Positions 37,025 through 48,455 of a DNA stretch of 64,000 nt are shown in pieces. The stretch's first letter is position 1; every line of letters begins with the position of its first letter. The notes beneath the pieces are model-generated. The model searched no databases, was not told where the DNA came from, and worked only from the letters and a program-made list of their open reading frames with translations. A program made the position numbers and the translations under genes. The stretch comes from Harmothoe impar (Eukaryota > Annelida > Polychaeta > Phyllodocida > Polynoidae), in contig OX381707.1 of NCBI GenBank assembly GCA_947462335.1, forward strand, positions 13,293,555 to 13,357,554. Reading direction: 5' to 3'.

Positions 37025-37445
37025 GGCCAAAAAAAAAAAAAGGTGTGTTTCAGGCAACCCGACCCTAGATTCAAAATAGGGCCGACCCTAGCATTTTTTT
37101 CCCAATTTTGGAGATTTTTTTTTTTTTTTTGATTTTTTATTGTTTATTTTTCTCAATTTTTACAAATTCTTTCAAGAAAAACAAGCTCCCAGTGACCTCA
37201 GAGGCCTGAATGATTGATTAACTTCAGGAAATGGCTTTTTAAGAGGAATATGCAAAAACTTCTTGATATTCCTAGTCAATAGAGGAATTATTGAATCATT
37301 CTGGTGAGTCGCGAGTCGATTTCTCCATTCGCGACTCATTCCTGGTTCTCTCTATTATTAAAAAAAAAAAAAAAAAAAAAATCCTACCTACCTACCCTAG
37401 AAATTCTGACCATGTTGCCTGAAACACACTTTTTTTTTTTTGGCC
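37025..37445. mobile_element. 421-bp MITE with GGCCAAAAA termini, TTA duplication
   Basis: The left end GGCCAAAAAAAAAAAAAGG pairs with the right end ending TTTTTTGGCC. TTA flanks it at 37022-37024 and 37446-37448. Copy B has the unoccupied TTA at 9630-9632. The sub-terminal GTGTGTTTCAGGCAAC is also inverted. It belongs to the same superfamily as 10693-10976 but with different sub-terminal sequence. Confidence 0.85.
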
Positions 37446-38343
37446 TTACATGAAATAAATACAGAGATCCACTCTAATCCAATAAACCATTTTGAATTAG
37501 TCTTAATGAAATCTTAATAACACCTTATATCCGGAAAGTCTTTTTTTTTTTTTTTTTACCTTCTTTAGTACTGGTGGAACCCCAGTTAAATACCTTTTTA
37601 AGATTTTTTAAAGATTTGTTTAAGACTACACATAAACTGTGTCATGGTAAATCTTAAGACTAAGACTTTACTTAGACTCACTCAAAACATTTGTCCATGC
37701 ACTCACGTGAGCTAGGTGCTATCTACGATCATCGTGGACCTCTGTCTATAAAATTGGGTTAGCTTGTAAGGAATAGGGTAAGGGGCCAGTGACATACCAA
37801 CACATGCCAACACTATAACAGTAAATTACTGTCACACTCAGGGGCTCAGTGTTAACTCTTTCAAGATTGCATAGTGCATTAATGGTCTATAGTGCTTGCG
37901 TCATGCATGACTCATGTAAATCCGAAGGCCGATGTTGATACACTCCCAGACTGAGAGGGTTAGCATAGTTCACCAAAACAGCATAGGCAAGTGTCACACT
38001 GTGTGAATGAATCATGATAAAATTGAACTTTTATGTATCATCTGGTTCCTAACCCTTCAGCCTTTAGAGTGGCATCTTGTTAAAAGTCAACATTTGTCAT
38101 TATGATGCACCAATGCTCGCCGGGCTGCATGCATTGGTGGATAATAATGACCCTTCGGGAGTGTGTCAGTCTCATAGGGTGGGCATGATGCAGGCATGCA
38201 GCACTGGCAAGTTACTCATCAGGGCTGTATGAATGAATCATGATCAGGGCATGATGCATTAATCCATTATGCCATCCTTAAGGGGTTAAGGTGTCAGACA
38301 CAATTGATTTCATGCTCCACTTCCACTCAAAATGAATAGAGCA

Positions 38344-39374
38344 TACACTGAAAAAGTAAACTTGTCTCTAGACTTGTCTCAGTGACTGTCATGAAATAAA
38401 CGAGTCAAAAGTTGTCTAACCTATCAGGTTACAAAGACATGAAGGGTACATACGTTCACCATATCTGTCCTTGTTCTGTGCAGGTTATCAGCCCATAAAT
38501 AAAATCTGGAACTGGCAAATGTCTGGTTTTGGGCTGGCACATGTCAAGTGGGTCTTCTACCTCAAGCTAGAAGACCCGCCTCCTTGTCACTTAAGGTTGA
38601 TCGCTACTCTTAACTTTTGATGAATAGAATTTCCTAATTTTTTGCCTAGTGGTAGTTTAGATCATTAAGAAATGGAAACTGTAAAAAATAGTGGGGGTCC
38701 TGAGCTACTTTTTTAATACAGATTTTTGAAAAAAAAAGTATTTTCTTTTTTTGGCAAAAAATGCCTAAAATTGGGAAATCTTGACGATTTTTTTTCTTAG
38801 TGAACCACTGCCCACATCAATGTTATATTTGGAATGAATAATCCTATATTCAACAAAATCTTAAAAAATAGCATATTTTTAGGGTTTTGGGCCTTAAAAG
38901 TTAAAAAATAGTACAAAAACTGTCTAAATCTCATATCTAAAGGCCAAAATAATGGGTTAAAAGCCAAGGATCGGAGTAAAAAATATATGTATTTTATACT
39001 CTTGGTTGTTTAAAGCACAGTGATGAGATCTATATCAATCTCGATAATGATTTATTGGTAAATAATTCCAATATTCTAAAATATGTTGAAAATAGCAAAT
39101 ATCACTGGCTCCAAATATATCAAATATTCAAAGTGCAATAAAATGCTCAATTTTGCTTGGAATTGTCCAATATTTGGATATGGCTTAGTGGGCATGTATA
39201 TGTATCCGGTCCTCTAATATTGGCTCATTCTGACAGGTTTAATCTATATGCGCAAAAAGCTGCGCAGTAGTCCATATTCCATGAGTAGCGATCAACCTTA
39301 AACAAGTTTTTAACTCGTTTATCTTATGACAGTCACTTAGAAGAGTCTGGAGACAAGTTTACCTTTTCAGTGTA
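38344..39374. mobile_element. MITE with TACACTGAAAAAGTAAACTTG termini, carrying a nested insert
   Basis: The left TACACTGAAAAAGTAAACTT and the right end finishing TTTTCAGTGTA form TIRs of about 70 bp. Two uninterrupted relatives (40334-40600 and 62406-62665) show that the unit is normally about 260 bp. The extra length is the element at 38595-39297. Confidence 0.8.
38595..39297. mobile_element. 703-bp element inserted at TTAA
   Basis: The ends GGTTGATCGCTACTC and GAGTAGCGATCAACC are inverted and flanked by TTAA at 38591-38594 and 39298-39301. The sibling MITE at 62406-62665 lacks the insert at the equivalent CACTTAGACAAG. TTAA targeting suggests a piggyBac- or Kolobok-type mobiliser. There is no coding capacity. 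Confidence 0.8.
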
Positions 39375-39501
39375 CATACAATTAACCCTAATAGGAGGGC
39401 ATGATACCTTAAAGCAATATGTGCTGTCATGATGCACCAATGCAGTGGCAGCCAGCATTGGTGCATCATGACAAGCACTGTATTGATGCAGCCTGGGGTC
39501 C

Positions 39502-40037
39502 TTGATGGGGGGTCCCCATGTCGCATGTCGATTTCTCATGTCACTAAAGAAAAACCCATGTCGCTAGTGTCCCTTAGAGATGATAAATCACTGAATATCC
39601 ATCATTAATATAGGCATAGGCCATTGAATTACGATCTACCACTGTGGCGTTACTTGTGGAGAAAAAGATTTTGGAAAAATGGTAAGGTCTAGACTTCAAT
39701 TTTCAAATGGTCATTTACATTTATTCCTTAAAGGGGCATCTTTTTTTGCCCCCTCCTCTCTCATGAGGTGTTGAAGTTGTTTACACATTTGGGAAAATTT
39801 TGAAATTCTTGAAATAAAAAAGTGCATTCTGGTGAGTTTTGAGAGCAACATAACATTCTGCAAGCTATCATACTATTCACATCCATGTACCTAAGACCAA
39901 TGTCCCATGTCTGAGTTAAGAAATTCCCCATGTCCCATGTCACTCGTATGGCCATGTCCCATGTCGATTTTTAGAAATGGCCATGTCGCCATATCGGATT
40001 TAAGAAATGGCCATGTCGCCATATCGAATTTAGGGGT
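39502..40037 (+). mobile_element. CATGTCG-rich MITE, copy 3
   Basis: Starts GATGGGGGGTCCCCATGTCG and ends GAATTTAGGGGTCTAGGG. The middle is interrupted by unrelated AT-rich sequence (about 39590-39890), so it is diverged or contains another insertion. Confidence 0.55.
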
Positions 40038-40333
40038 CTAGGGCCATCAGCCTATTGACCCGGTAAGGCCAGGATGATGCATGAATGCAGCCGGGCAATT
40101 ACTCCCAAGTGCTGCATGTGTGTGCTACAAGGAAGTAGGACATTGTCATGAAGGTGTTATGCCATCCTCACAGGGTTAAAAGAGCTCAGACACTTCCACT
40201 GTAAACTTTAGATAGCAACCCGTTCCATGTTGACACCTGTATTGTATAGGGTAGCTGTAGATTGGTCTTGGATTTCTCCTTAAGCACTAAAGTGGATCAC
40301 AACTTTGCACCTGTCCTGTGTAAGTGCCGGGGG

Positions 40334-40600
40334 ACACTCAAAAAGTCAACTTGTCTCCAGACTCTTCCAAGTGATGGTCATGAAATAAACAAGCCAAAAA
40401 CTCGTCTAAGTGACAAGGAAGTGGGTCTTCTAGCTGGAGATAAAAGACCCACTTGGCATGTGCCAGCCCGAAACCTGACATTTGCCACCTCCAGATTCTA
40501 TTTGTGGGATGGTAACCTGATAGGTTAGACAACTTTTGACTCGTTTATTTTATGATAGTCACTTCGATGAGTCTGGAGACCAGTTTACTTTTTCAGTGTA
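40334..40600. mobile_element. MITE with ACACTGAAAAAGT termini, copy 2
   Basis: The left ACACTCAAAAAGTCAACTTG pairs with the right end ACTTTTTCAGTGTA. The interior shares AAATAAAC-AGCCAAAA and a GGGCTGG-type inverted core with 38344-39374. Confidence 0.75.
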
Positions 40601-40669
40601 GATTAAGCTTCAGATATTTCATGCTCCATGCTGCTTAAACGTGGTGGTACAGTAAGTTCTTCATAACTA

Positions 40670-40769
40670 TTAGAGCAGAGCGTGATGCTGCGGGTGTATG
40701 ACGCACCCGTCAGGATAAGAGCAGGAGCCCTGGGTGTGTACTAATAACACCATACACTGACAACACCAG
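40670..40769 (+). promoter_or_regulatory. Putative 5'-UTR exon with splice donor
   Basis: CACCAG-GTAAGTG at 40764-40775 is an ideal 5' splice donor (GT at 40770-40771). A pyrimidine-rich acceptor, TACTTTTTCCACAG, ends at 42510, twenty bases before the glycosyltransferase ATG. An intron of about 1.74 kb in the 5' UTR is therefore plausible. The exon start is not determined. Confidence 0.4.
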
Positions 40770-41924
40770 GTAAGTGCTGGTCCTCGTCTCTACCTTCACA
40801 CATCATAACTATAGAATTATCCTGACATGGTTCCTGTAGATTTATTCTGTAAGAAAATAATATAGGAGCTTTATACCTCATTAAACGTATTTAGCATACA
40901 CCCCTGAATGTCCTTGATTGAAGATAAATGTATCTGTGATATTTAAAAATGCCGAATAAATTTTTGAATTGTTTTAAAAGAAAAAGAGGCACACGCCCTC
41001 CCTTTTTGGCTGACATTTAGACTATAGTTCTATCATGCATTTCCCATTGAAAACAGTGGACCAATGTTAATGGTGTTGACCAGAGGACCAACGCACAGTA
41101 GTGACGTCATATAAAGCAATGTAATGTCACAAAGCATTGTAGAGCATCAACTAGTCTAATTCTAAAGCTCTACTTTATATCTATCACATTATTAATGAGA
41201 GACAATGATAGAACCAAGTTTGCCCATGTAGATAAATAGCTATATCTAATCATCTGGGCCGAATTATACTAGTAGTCCACCCAGTAAACCTAGGGCATCC
41301 AAGGCTCCCTTCTAAGAACAGCCTCCTAGTGCTCCTAATCAGCGCTATGAAACCTTATTTTTGACTGGGAGTAATAATATCCATATCAAAAGATGGGCAA
41401 TGCTTAGCTTAATAGAGTTTTAAAAAGTTTGTGGTGTCCATGTTAACCGAGGGGTCAAGCTTGGGAGTCAAAGTCAAAGTCATAGGTCTGTGGCGCACTT
41501 GAAAAAATTGATTGTGTTTAGACTATGCTTTTTCCATGGCTTTTTCCATGCAAGGGTTTTTGGGAGTATACTACAGTACTGAAGTGGCCATAATCAGATG
41601 CCCTGTGAGGTTTATAAGATTCTCCAAAGTTAGGGATGCAGCTAACATGTAAGTTAGGCTTACACGCGAGGTTTTACGATACTTAAAATCCACCTGTCCA
41701 AACACATGAACAGTAGGTCCATCAAACAGCAACCATTCTAGCATGCTGTCTTGTTAACTCCTGTGCCTGACTCACATACCTGTGTTTAACAGGGGTTATG
41801 CTACAGTGGCCATACTAAGTATCTTTCATGGTCCAAAAGTTTACATATACATCTCATGCTGTTACCAAGAGGGTGCCTATGTGTTGGGTGTTTACTCCAC
41901 ATTCTAACCATATAGGATGGTCAT

Positions 41925-42110
41925 TTTTTCACAACAGGATGGGAGGGGTCGGATTCTTCTTTTTTGCCCCCCCCCTATGAGAAGGGGGTATCAAAAAAGG
42001 TCAGCCATGATCAATTTGAACACACTTGAGGGGTGGATGGAAAGTTTTTGCAAAATAGCATGCTCACACAAAAAAAACAAAAAAAAAACCTGTTGTTAAA
42101 AGATTTACCA
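41925..42110. mobile_element. Diverged MITE related to 34939-35153
   Basis: GGTCATTTTTTCACAACAGG on the left and CCTGTTGTTAAAAGATTTACC on the right are imperfect inverted ends resembling those of the 34939 element, including the adjoining G-run and C-run. Boundaries are approximate. Confidence 0.5.
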
Positions 42111-42529
42111 CTTCCTAGGGCTCTGATCTATGTACATAATTATATACATGTTCATAGAAACGGGAAAAAGTGTTTTCAGCCTATATACAACAAATGATGG
42201 CACATCTCAGGTGTTCGACAGGAATTGTGTTTTCCCCGTAGATTCACTGATTCCCTAAGCCTGTGTTATCAAGAATGAAAAATTCGTAAGTATACCCTCC
42301 AAACAGAACTCAAGAATAACATAAGTTAGTATCTTGTGTATTTCTTGGCAATCACACAAGCTATATACTCAACATAGGCTGGGGAGATTCTCATGAGTCA
42401 AGCATCAAAAATGGCATGAGTTCTGCTTGAGATGTTGTTTGCAGGGTATCTAACAGCTTAGGACTAAATCAATGCATCTAAACTCAGGTATACACTTACT
42501 TTTTCCACAGGTAAAAGCGGTATTCCAAG

Positions 42530-43768
42530 ATGGCTATACCTCAAAGAATTTTTGTCTTATTGATGGCGACTACAATGACATTGTTCTTGGTTCAAACATT
42601 CATCAAGTTTTTTCAACACTCTACTCATCTGTATTCAATCCACAACATTAGCATCAACTCACACCTGCCAATTAAAGTTAAACCTTGGCTGAAAAAATTC
42701 TCATCAATACCACAGGCTGAAAAGAAAGAAGAAAAGCTAGTTCTTTCCCTGGCCATATCAAACAGAGGAAGTATCATCCTTTTTACGACAGGTTTCATGA
42801 AAGGCAAGAGGAACATCAAAGCATGCACCGCTAATGGTAAGAAAAAAATGCCTGGCAAGAGAATTAGCCGTGATCTGTTTGAATGTAATAAGACATTTTC
42901 ACTCAATGAAGATGATGTTTTATCCATTGTGTTGAAAGATGGTACAACTGTGCCCTCACTAGCTGTGTGGCGTGACAGAACACCACTCAGTATAGGAGAC
43001 CACCCTAAGATACCAGTGTGCATTACGACAATGATGAAGAATGAATCAGGAAAGATTGCAGACTGGACAGAGTACCACATCAGACAAGGAGTGGGACTAT
43101 TTCTAGTCTACAACAACAACAGCACTGACAATACACTCTCTGAGCTGCAGATGTACAAACAGATGGTGGTCGTAGATTGGCCAGGGAATAAGACTCAACA
43201 TGTTGCAATGCTTCATGCATTTCTACATTTAAAAGAAGTTTGTGAATGGGTGTTTCACATTGATGTTGATGAATACATCTTTCCCGCAACAAACAATGCA
43301 AACGTCACTGTTAGCAAACTCATGCATCAGTTTCCAAAGTTGGACCATGGCACTGATCCAGCTGCTGTTGATCAGGTTTGTTTAAAAGTTAAGTTTATGG
43401 GAAGCTCAGGCTACGTGCACTGTCCCAAACTACCACTCACTGAGGCCTATATTAACATGCAGACCTGGCACCGGACCAAATGTGCTGCTAGACCTAAGAA
43501 CGTTCTGGTGAAAAAGATGTCGCCACATCACCACCCAGTCAAAGGGGTGACAGTATATCTAAAGCTACATACTGCTCATTTGGTGCACTACAAATACCAA
43601 TGTTGGGATTATTTCAAGACAAAGTATAAGAAAGGGAGATCCTCGCCTCAGAAGAACTGGGATAGAAATAACATGACTAAAACATATGGATGGACAAAGG
43701 CAATAGGCCCACTTGATACGGCTTTCAGGGATTATAAGAGAAATGTAGACAAATGGCCTTTGCTGTAA
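42530..43768 (+). CDS. Glycosyltransferase family 92-like type II membrane protein
   Basis: This encodes 412 residues. A short N-terminus precedes one membrane anchor (residues about 7-27, IFVLLMATTMTLFLVQTF), the type II Golgi layout, followed by a lysine-rich stem. The catalytic region matches the GT92/DUF23 pattern: CITTMMKNESGKIADWTEYH, the acceptor-like block FLVYNNNSTDNT, and the DXD-type motif HIDVDEYIF (D245-V-D247). TWHRTKCAARPKNVLV and HTAHLVHYKYQCW are further family-like blocks. It probably adds a sugar (galactose in known GT92 members) to glycans; the acceptor is unknown. The coding part is a single exon. A splice acceptor just upstream suggests a non-coding first exon. It is not adjacent to a functional partner. 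Confidence 0.85.
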   Translation: MAIPQRIFVLLMATTMTLFLVQTFIKFFQHSTHLYSIHNISINSHLPIKVKPWLKKFSSIPQAEKKEEKLVLSLAISNRGSIILFTTGFMKGKRNIKACTANGKKKMPGKRISRDLFECNKTFSLNEDDVLSIVLKDGTTVPSLAVWRDRTPLSIGDHPKIPVCITTMMKNESGKIADWTEYHIRQGVGLFLVYNNNSTDNTLSELQMYKQMVVVDWPGNKTQHVAMLHAFLHLKEVCEWVFHIDVDEYIFPATNNANVTVSKLMHQFPKLDHGTDPAAVDQVCLKVKFMGSSGYVHCPKLPLTEAYINMQTWHRTKCAARPKNVLVKKMSPHHHPVKGVTVYLKLHTAHLVHYKYQCWDYFKTKYKKGRSSPQKNWDRNNMTKTYGWTKAIGPLDTAFRDYKRNVDKWPLL

Positions 43769-43849
43769 ATGATGGGTTTATAATATTATTTCTCAACAAT
43801 GTTTAAAAGAAAACACAACTCTATTTTCATGATGGCTTCTATCAATCGT

Positions 43850-44125
43850 CTTGCAGCGCAAGCAAAGTGCAGCGGCCATACCAGGGGGGTTTGGGGGCAT
43901 GCCCCCCCCCCCAAGAATATACTGATGGTCTAGACTTCAAATGGTGCCTTCTCATACATTTTGGGACGCAATGTTTTGAGTGTCTATGTCTATATGGTAT
44001 TTTCCCCTTCTCCCTTTTCCCCCATCTTTTCTCTTCTTCTCCTCCTTTTTTTCTTTTTTTTTCTTGGGTGGGGGGGGGGGGGGCAAGGCCCGTTGGGCCA
44101 CCCCCTGGATCCGCCAATGCAATCT
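43850..44125. repeat. Dispersed repeat with GGGGGCATGCCCCCC
   Basis: The AGGGGGGTTTGGGGGCATGCC motif and the terminal CCCCTGGATCCGCCAATGC are shared in style with 33175-33240. The interior is a CT-rich tract. Likely debris of a DNA transposon; no coding. Confidence 0.45.
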
Positions 44126-44639
44126 GACATAAATCATCAGCTATCAGCCACATATTAACCTTTTTACACTAGTAGTCTTATCAGTGTATGTAATGAGTAA
44201 CATTATGATTCATTTGTCTCTGAAAATATAGAAGTATTTTAACAGCAAAAATGTGATTAGTCATGACTTAATTAATCAGAATTAGTAATATATTGTCCAG
44301 AGTGTGTATGTAGGGTAGGGTTTCATAGAGGGCCAGGAGATCCCACACAAAACCACATTTTAATAACTTGTATAAATTTAATAGCAGTTCTAGGGAAATT
44401 TCTCAATAAATGCTTTCTTGAATGCCGCGATGCAGTCAAGCTTGCGCATGGGTACCGGTAAGGGGTTCCATCTATGGGAAATTCTATGTGTAATACTTTG
44501 CCTGGCTTTGGCATTCTTTGGCCATTATACCTTAACCAATAATGCATCATGCCTACGTGTACCTATACTCCTTTCATCAGTATGCTGTGGATTTTGCGCA
44601 TACTTAAATGCAGCTGTTGCCAGTGCCCTTCCTCGTCTT

Positions 44640-45280
44640 TGAGCCAAAGAGGTACCCAGTCAAAGTTGGCACCCGGCCAAAGCTGGCACCCAAATAATTG
44701 TATTATTCTTGTAGCTTTACTTTGTGGTATGGCTCATACAACTTTTTTGCTTGTAATACATTTCTATGTCGTAATACATTTCTATATCGTACATTTCATA
44801 AAAAAGGTTGAATCCCAATAATGTTTAAAGGAAAGGAAATCATTCTACTTCTGTGAAAATAAGTACTTTTACAGTAGTAGGAAGTGGGGGCGCCACCCCC
44901 GGGCGCCACCATACAACCAGCAAACATGCTGGGCTAGTCCAGGTGGACGAGGATGTGGGGGCTACCCTTGCTTGACCAAATATGACACAGAAGATTTCCC
45001 TCCACAACTCACAGAGTGCCATGTAACCAGGCAAAGGGCCAGTCCAGGTTAGTGTTTGCAATGTTGCTAAGGTGTGTCCCAAAACTAGGCCTATGATAGG
45101 TCTATGTGTTTGGGTGAAGGACACTTCTTAGTGGGAGACCACCAGGCATTAGACGTGACTTATTTATTAATACACTGAAATTTATTCACTGTATGTATAC
45201 ACCTCAGTTTACAACAACAAGTTAGTGACCGCTGGCAGAAGATTTCACCAAAAAAGTGATACCCAATACTAACATAAAGA
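44640..45280. other. Non-coding, short repeats
   Basis: Contains two units of CAAAGTTGGCACCC/CAAAGCTGGCACCC (44657-44690). These are the reverse complement of the three-unit array at 2588-2632 and 7122-7165. A GGGGGCGCCACCCCCGGGCGCC palindromic patch lies at 44886-44910. Confidence 0.5.
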
Positions 45281-45470
45281 TGAACGAGTAAAGAAACAAC
45301 TGGATGTATGACGACGAGTTTGAGTGTCCGTATCGCATGGTGCGCATGACTGCGCAGCAGGAGTGCACACCACCGTTCGATGCGGACACCCAAACAAGTC
45401 GTCGTACATCCAGTTGTATTTTTACGAGTTCTTTTTTTGTTTTATTATAGCTAGCATATGACATTACGAT
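45280..45470. mobile_element. Long palindromic element, copy 1
   Basis: ACAACTGGATGTATGACGACG on the left and CGTCGTACATCCAGTTGTATT on the right fold over a core containing CTGCGCAGCAG. It is adjoined by a T-rich segment and GCTAGCATATGACATT. It is more diverged than the copy at 63236-63650, which carries the same landmarks. Confidence 0.7.
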
Positions 45471-45556
45471 AAAGAGACCTGTATTGGTCACATCCATAGA
45501 GGAGCTAATTATATAGCCTGGCTCTACTTGGGTTATCATATAGACAGTGTTGCTTG

Positions 45557-45993
45557 TGTAGGGGCTAGGGTTATACGGGTTTGTTATATGACGAGTGCTG
45601 TTGGATGCTGTGTTGCGAGCTCAGTCCGAACCCTTCAGTCCGACGGTAGGTGGCGACACCTACCCCGGGCTTGGGGTATGGACAGAGGTCGCTATAGGCT
45701 TCCGGTCTGCGTGTGCGCGCGCAGGCTGGCTGCCTATATATACCCAGCATCTGACGGTACTCGTCGGTTACTCTGAGCCACGCTGGTGAGGAGACCCCGT
45801 GATCATTACGGCTGATTAGCCTACTGACCCGTTCCGAACTCTATAGGGAGTTCGCACACATAGATACTGCTTGTCTAGGTTATCTGAATAAACCTGATTT
45901 GCAACCTGTAACACTTGATCCGAACTGTGTCGACTTTGTTCTTTAATTGATACTCTACCAATATCATAGAGAAACAAAGTATCGTTTATTACA
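45557..45993 (+). repeat. 5' LTR of element 3
   Basis: Starts TGTAGGGGCTAGGG and ends TTTATTACA. A CCTATATATACCC promoter box lies at about 45732 and AATAAA near 45889, in the order expected for U3-R. It matches 58555-58991 throughout. Confidence 0.95.
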
Positions 45994-45994
45994 C

Positions 45995-46011
45995 TGGTGC
46001 CGTGACCAGGA
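45995..46011 (+). other. Primer-binding site of element 3
   Basis: TGGTGCCGTGACCAGGA begins one base after the LTR. It differs from that of element 2, so a different tRNA is used. I could not assign the tRNA with confidence. Confidence 0.75.
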
Positions 46012-46178
46012 CTGAGTGAAACTCAGGTTAGCCTGTGCAGTAGCGCAGACCTCCTGCTCTGGACAGAGCAGCGAGGTCTCCCGATGAGGCGCCAGCCTTA
46101 TCACCGGAGGGGTTATGTGCCGCCAATGAGGCAGATACCCCCAGGAGTGCGAATGTTCCATCCGGAGCAAGCGCGTCA

Positions 46179-48455
46179 ATGGGATCCGGAGGTCCCGAAG
46201 TAATGAGTCGCTCATTAGAAGAAATGAGCCTGTCAATGTTCAACATTGGTGGGTCAAGAGCAGCCGCTCCGAATCCACGGAGGGCTACCATCTTGGAGGA
46301 GCGTCGTTTCGACGACATGAGAGAGGCCAGGGTACAGGAGCGTGTGCAAATGGCTCAAATGGAGTTGTTGTCCATTCAGAAACAGTCGAATGAATGGAAA
46401 AACAGTCTGATTGCATTGGAGGATGCAGTCACACATAGAGCTTCCAAAATCAAGGAGAAAGATGCAAGGCTTTCGACTTTGTTAGAGGAGAACGAAAAGC
46501 TGGTGCAATCCCTTAGCAGGGTCCGCTTGGAGTTCGATCAGAGACAGGCTGATCTGCAGGGAATCCGTTCTGAATTTGCCCAGGCAAACACGGATCTGAA
46601 CCAGATTTGTGCGGCCTGAGATGCCGTAATCCATGAAGCAGAAGGGGCCCGATCAGAACTTGTTCGGGACACGGAAGACTTACAGGAGGTTCGCCGAAGC
46701 CTGGTGACAGAGTGCGACATTCTGAAGGCAAAAAGAAGTGCTTTACAGCAGTTTTTGTCAGAGACTCGGGAGAGTATGCAGGACAGCAGTACCTCATACG
46801 CTTCCGCTGATAGTGACAGTCCGAAAGGTCATCATTACATGAGTTTTACGGACACCCCGAATCTTCCTATGGGACGTGGGGTGACCGTAGAAGGTGCCTT
46901 GTCTACTTCAACGCCAGGACGACCACTACATGTGGGCCGGGCAAGAGGTAGAGGTAGGGCGAGTGATTACTCACCAAGGGTGGGTATCAGTGGTATCCGT
47001 CCGATTCCGAAGCAGGTCTTTTCGGCTCCGACAGGTGTAAACCCGGCGGGCAGGGGAAGGTCGTTGTCGGAGTTGGTCCGGAGTCCACAATCTCAGTTGA
47101 AACTGGATGAGCAACAACTGGATTCGGAACGCTTGCAGAAAGCAGCCGAACAAGAGAAGGCGGCCAAGACCGACTTAACTCCCTCGAGTTTGTCGCAATG
47201 GCGAGATTGCCAAGCGAACATACTGTTCCATGAACAGAAAAACTTGGAATTGGAAAGGCGAGATGTGTATCGCAAACAGCAGGCTGCTCTTGAGCAGCAG
47301 CAGAAACGCATGAAGGAAAATGCAGCCCTCGCTGAAGAATTAGCGGAGGAGGAGGCGGCGGTTTTGAGAGCTCGGAAAGAAGGGCTCCGAGCGGCCGGTG
47401 AGGCTGCGAAAGCTAAATTGGTGGAGGCTCAGCAGGAGGAGGAGGCTGAGAGACAGGCCAAGGAACTGGAAAAAGAGAAGGCGGCGCATCAGCGATTGCT
47501 TGCTCTGGCCCAGCAGTGTCAGTATATGACTGATCAGGAGAAAAATTGGTGGTTCAGTCAGGGTGTGGACCCCACTAAGGATTTGGTGTCGTATGGTACC
47601 TACCAGGCCTATCTGGAGAGACAGAATAGCTTGCCTACCATGGGCGCTACTCCGGGGGCGACTCCTGGCACAAAGAGTCCTAGGAGGGCTCCGAGAAGAA
47701 CAATTCTGAGTACAGAATTGCAAGAATTGTACGATACAAACCCAGCAATTGCTGGGATCGGATTGCACAATGTGGGTACAGAAAAGGACGCTTCGGCTTC
47801 CATTTCTAAATGCCTGGCGATAACCTCTAAAATTAGGGGGTCATCCAACGCTGCTAGACGTATCGCTAGCGAGCCTTTTCCCTACTGGCAGAAAAACTCT
47901 TGGGAAGATTGGTTGGGAGCCACCGTTGAGGATATCAACCTCAGTGGGTGGGATCAACAAGATGCAATTCCGTACGTCTGTAAGGGATTGCGCATGGGAG
48001 ATGGCCTGATGGCAGTGGAGCAGTGGAAAGATGAATGCGGACCCCGCGGCACTTTCAAACAGCTTGTAGAGATCGGAACTATCCTATACGGAGACTCCGC
48101 TCGGATTGATCCGATGGTTGCTTTTAAGAAGAACGAAGCCCCGAGGGTTTTCGGACTTGCACTGATGAGACTCCTGAAGAAGGTACATCCAGCTTCAGGA
48201 ATCCATGATGCCTTATTCTCTAAGGAATTGTTCTCTCAGTTCGTCGCTGGACTGAGAGATCCAGAAATACAACAAGTAGTGTATGATACGTGGAGAGCGG
48301 ATACGTCATTAGATGACCTTTTTAAGGCCATCGACATACATGCTCTCAAAAAGTCACTGTTGGGGGACCGGATGCCTACCCGGGCCTCGGCCATTATAGA
48401 ATGTTCCCCGGAGCAGTCTGATGGTTCGGGCAGTGAGATCCAAAAGCTCCGATAA
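46179..48455 (+). pseudogene. Gag (matrix/capsid) of element 3, one in-frame stop
   Basis: The ATG at 46179 opens a frame rich in coiled-coil heptads (RRFDDMREARVQERVQMAQ and following). A TGA at 46617-46619 interrupts it. The same frame then stays open to TAA at 48453-48455, with no ATG near its start, so it is one frame broken by a stop rather than two genes. The later part has a long E/K/Q-rich helix (EQEKAAKTDLTP to KEKAAHQRLL) and a capsid-like helical region (SWEDWLGATVEDINLSGW). There is no zinc knuckle in this frame; it is in the next ORF. Confidence 0.85.

Larger units (their letters stand above)
34850..38230 (+). repeat. Segmental duplication, copy C of the transporter locus
   Basis: The block is collinear with 7310-11100, from AAGCTATAAAAATTCC upstream of the gene to the CAGGGCTG repeat downstream, with high identity. 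Copy C has extra MITEs at 34939-35153 and 37025-37445. It lacks those at 10188-10520 and 10693-10976. Confidence 0.9.

Noticed and set aside
43842..44158. Proline/lysine-rich short ORFs after the glycosyltransferase
   Set aside because: They are translations of CT-rich and G-run repeat sequence on both strands.
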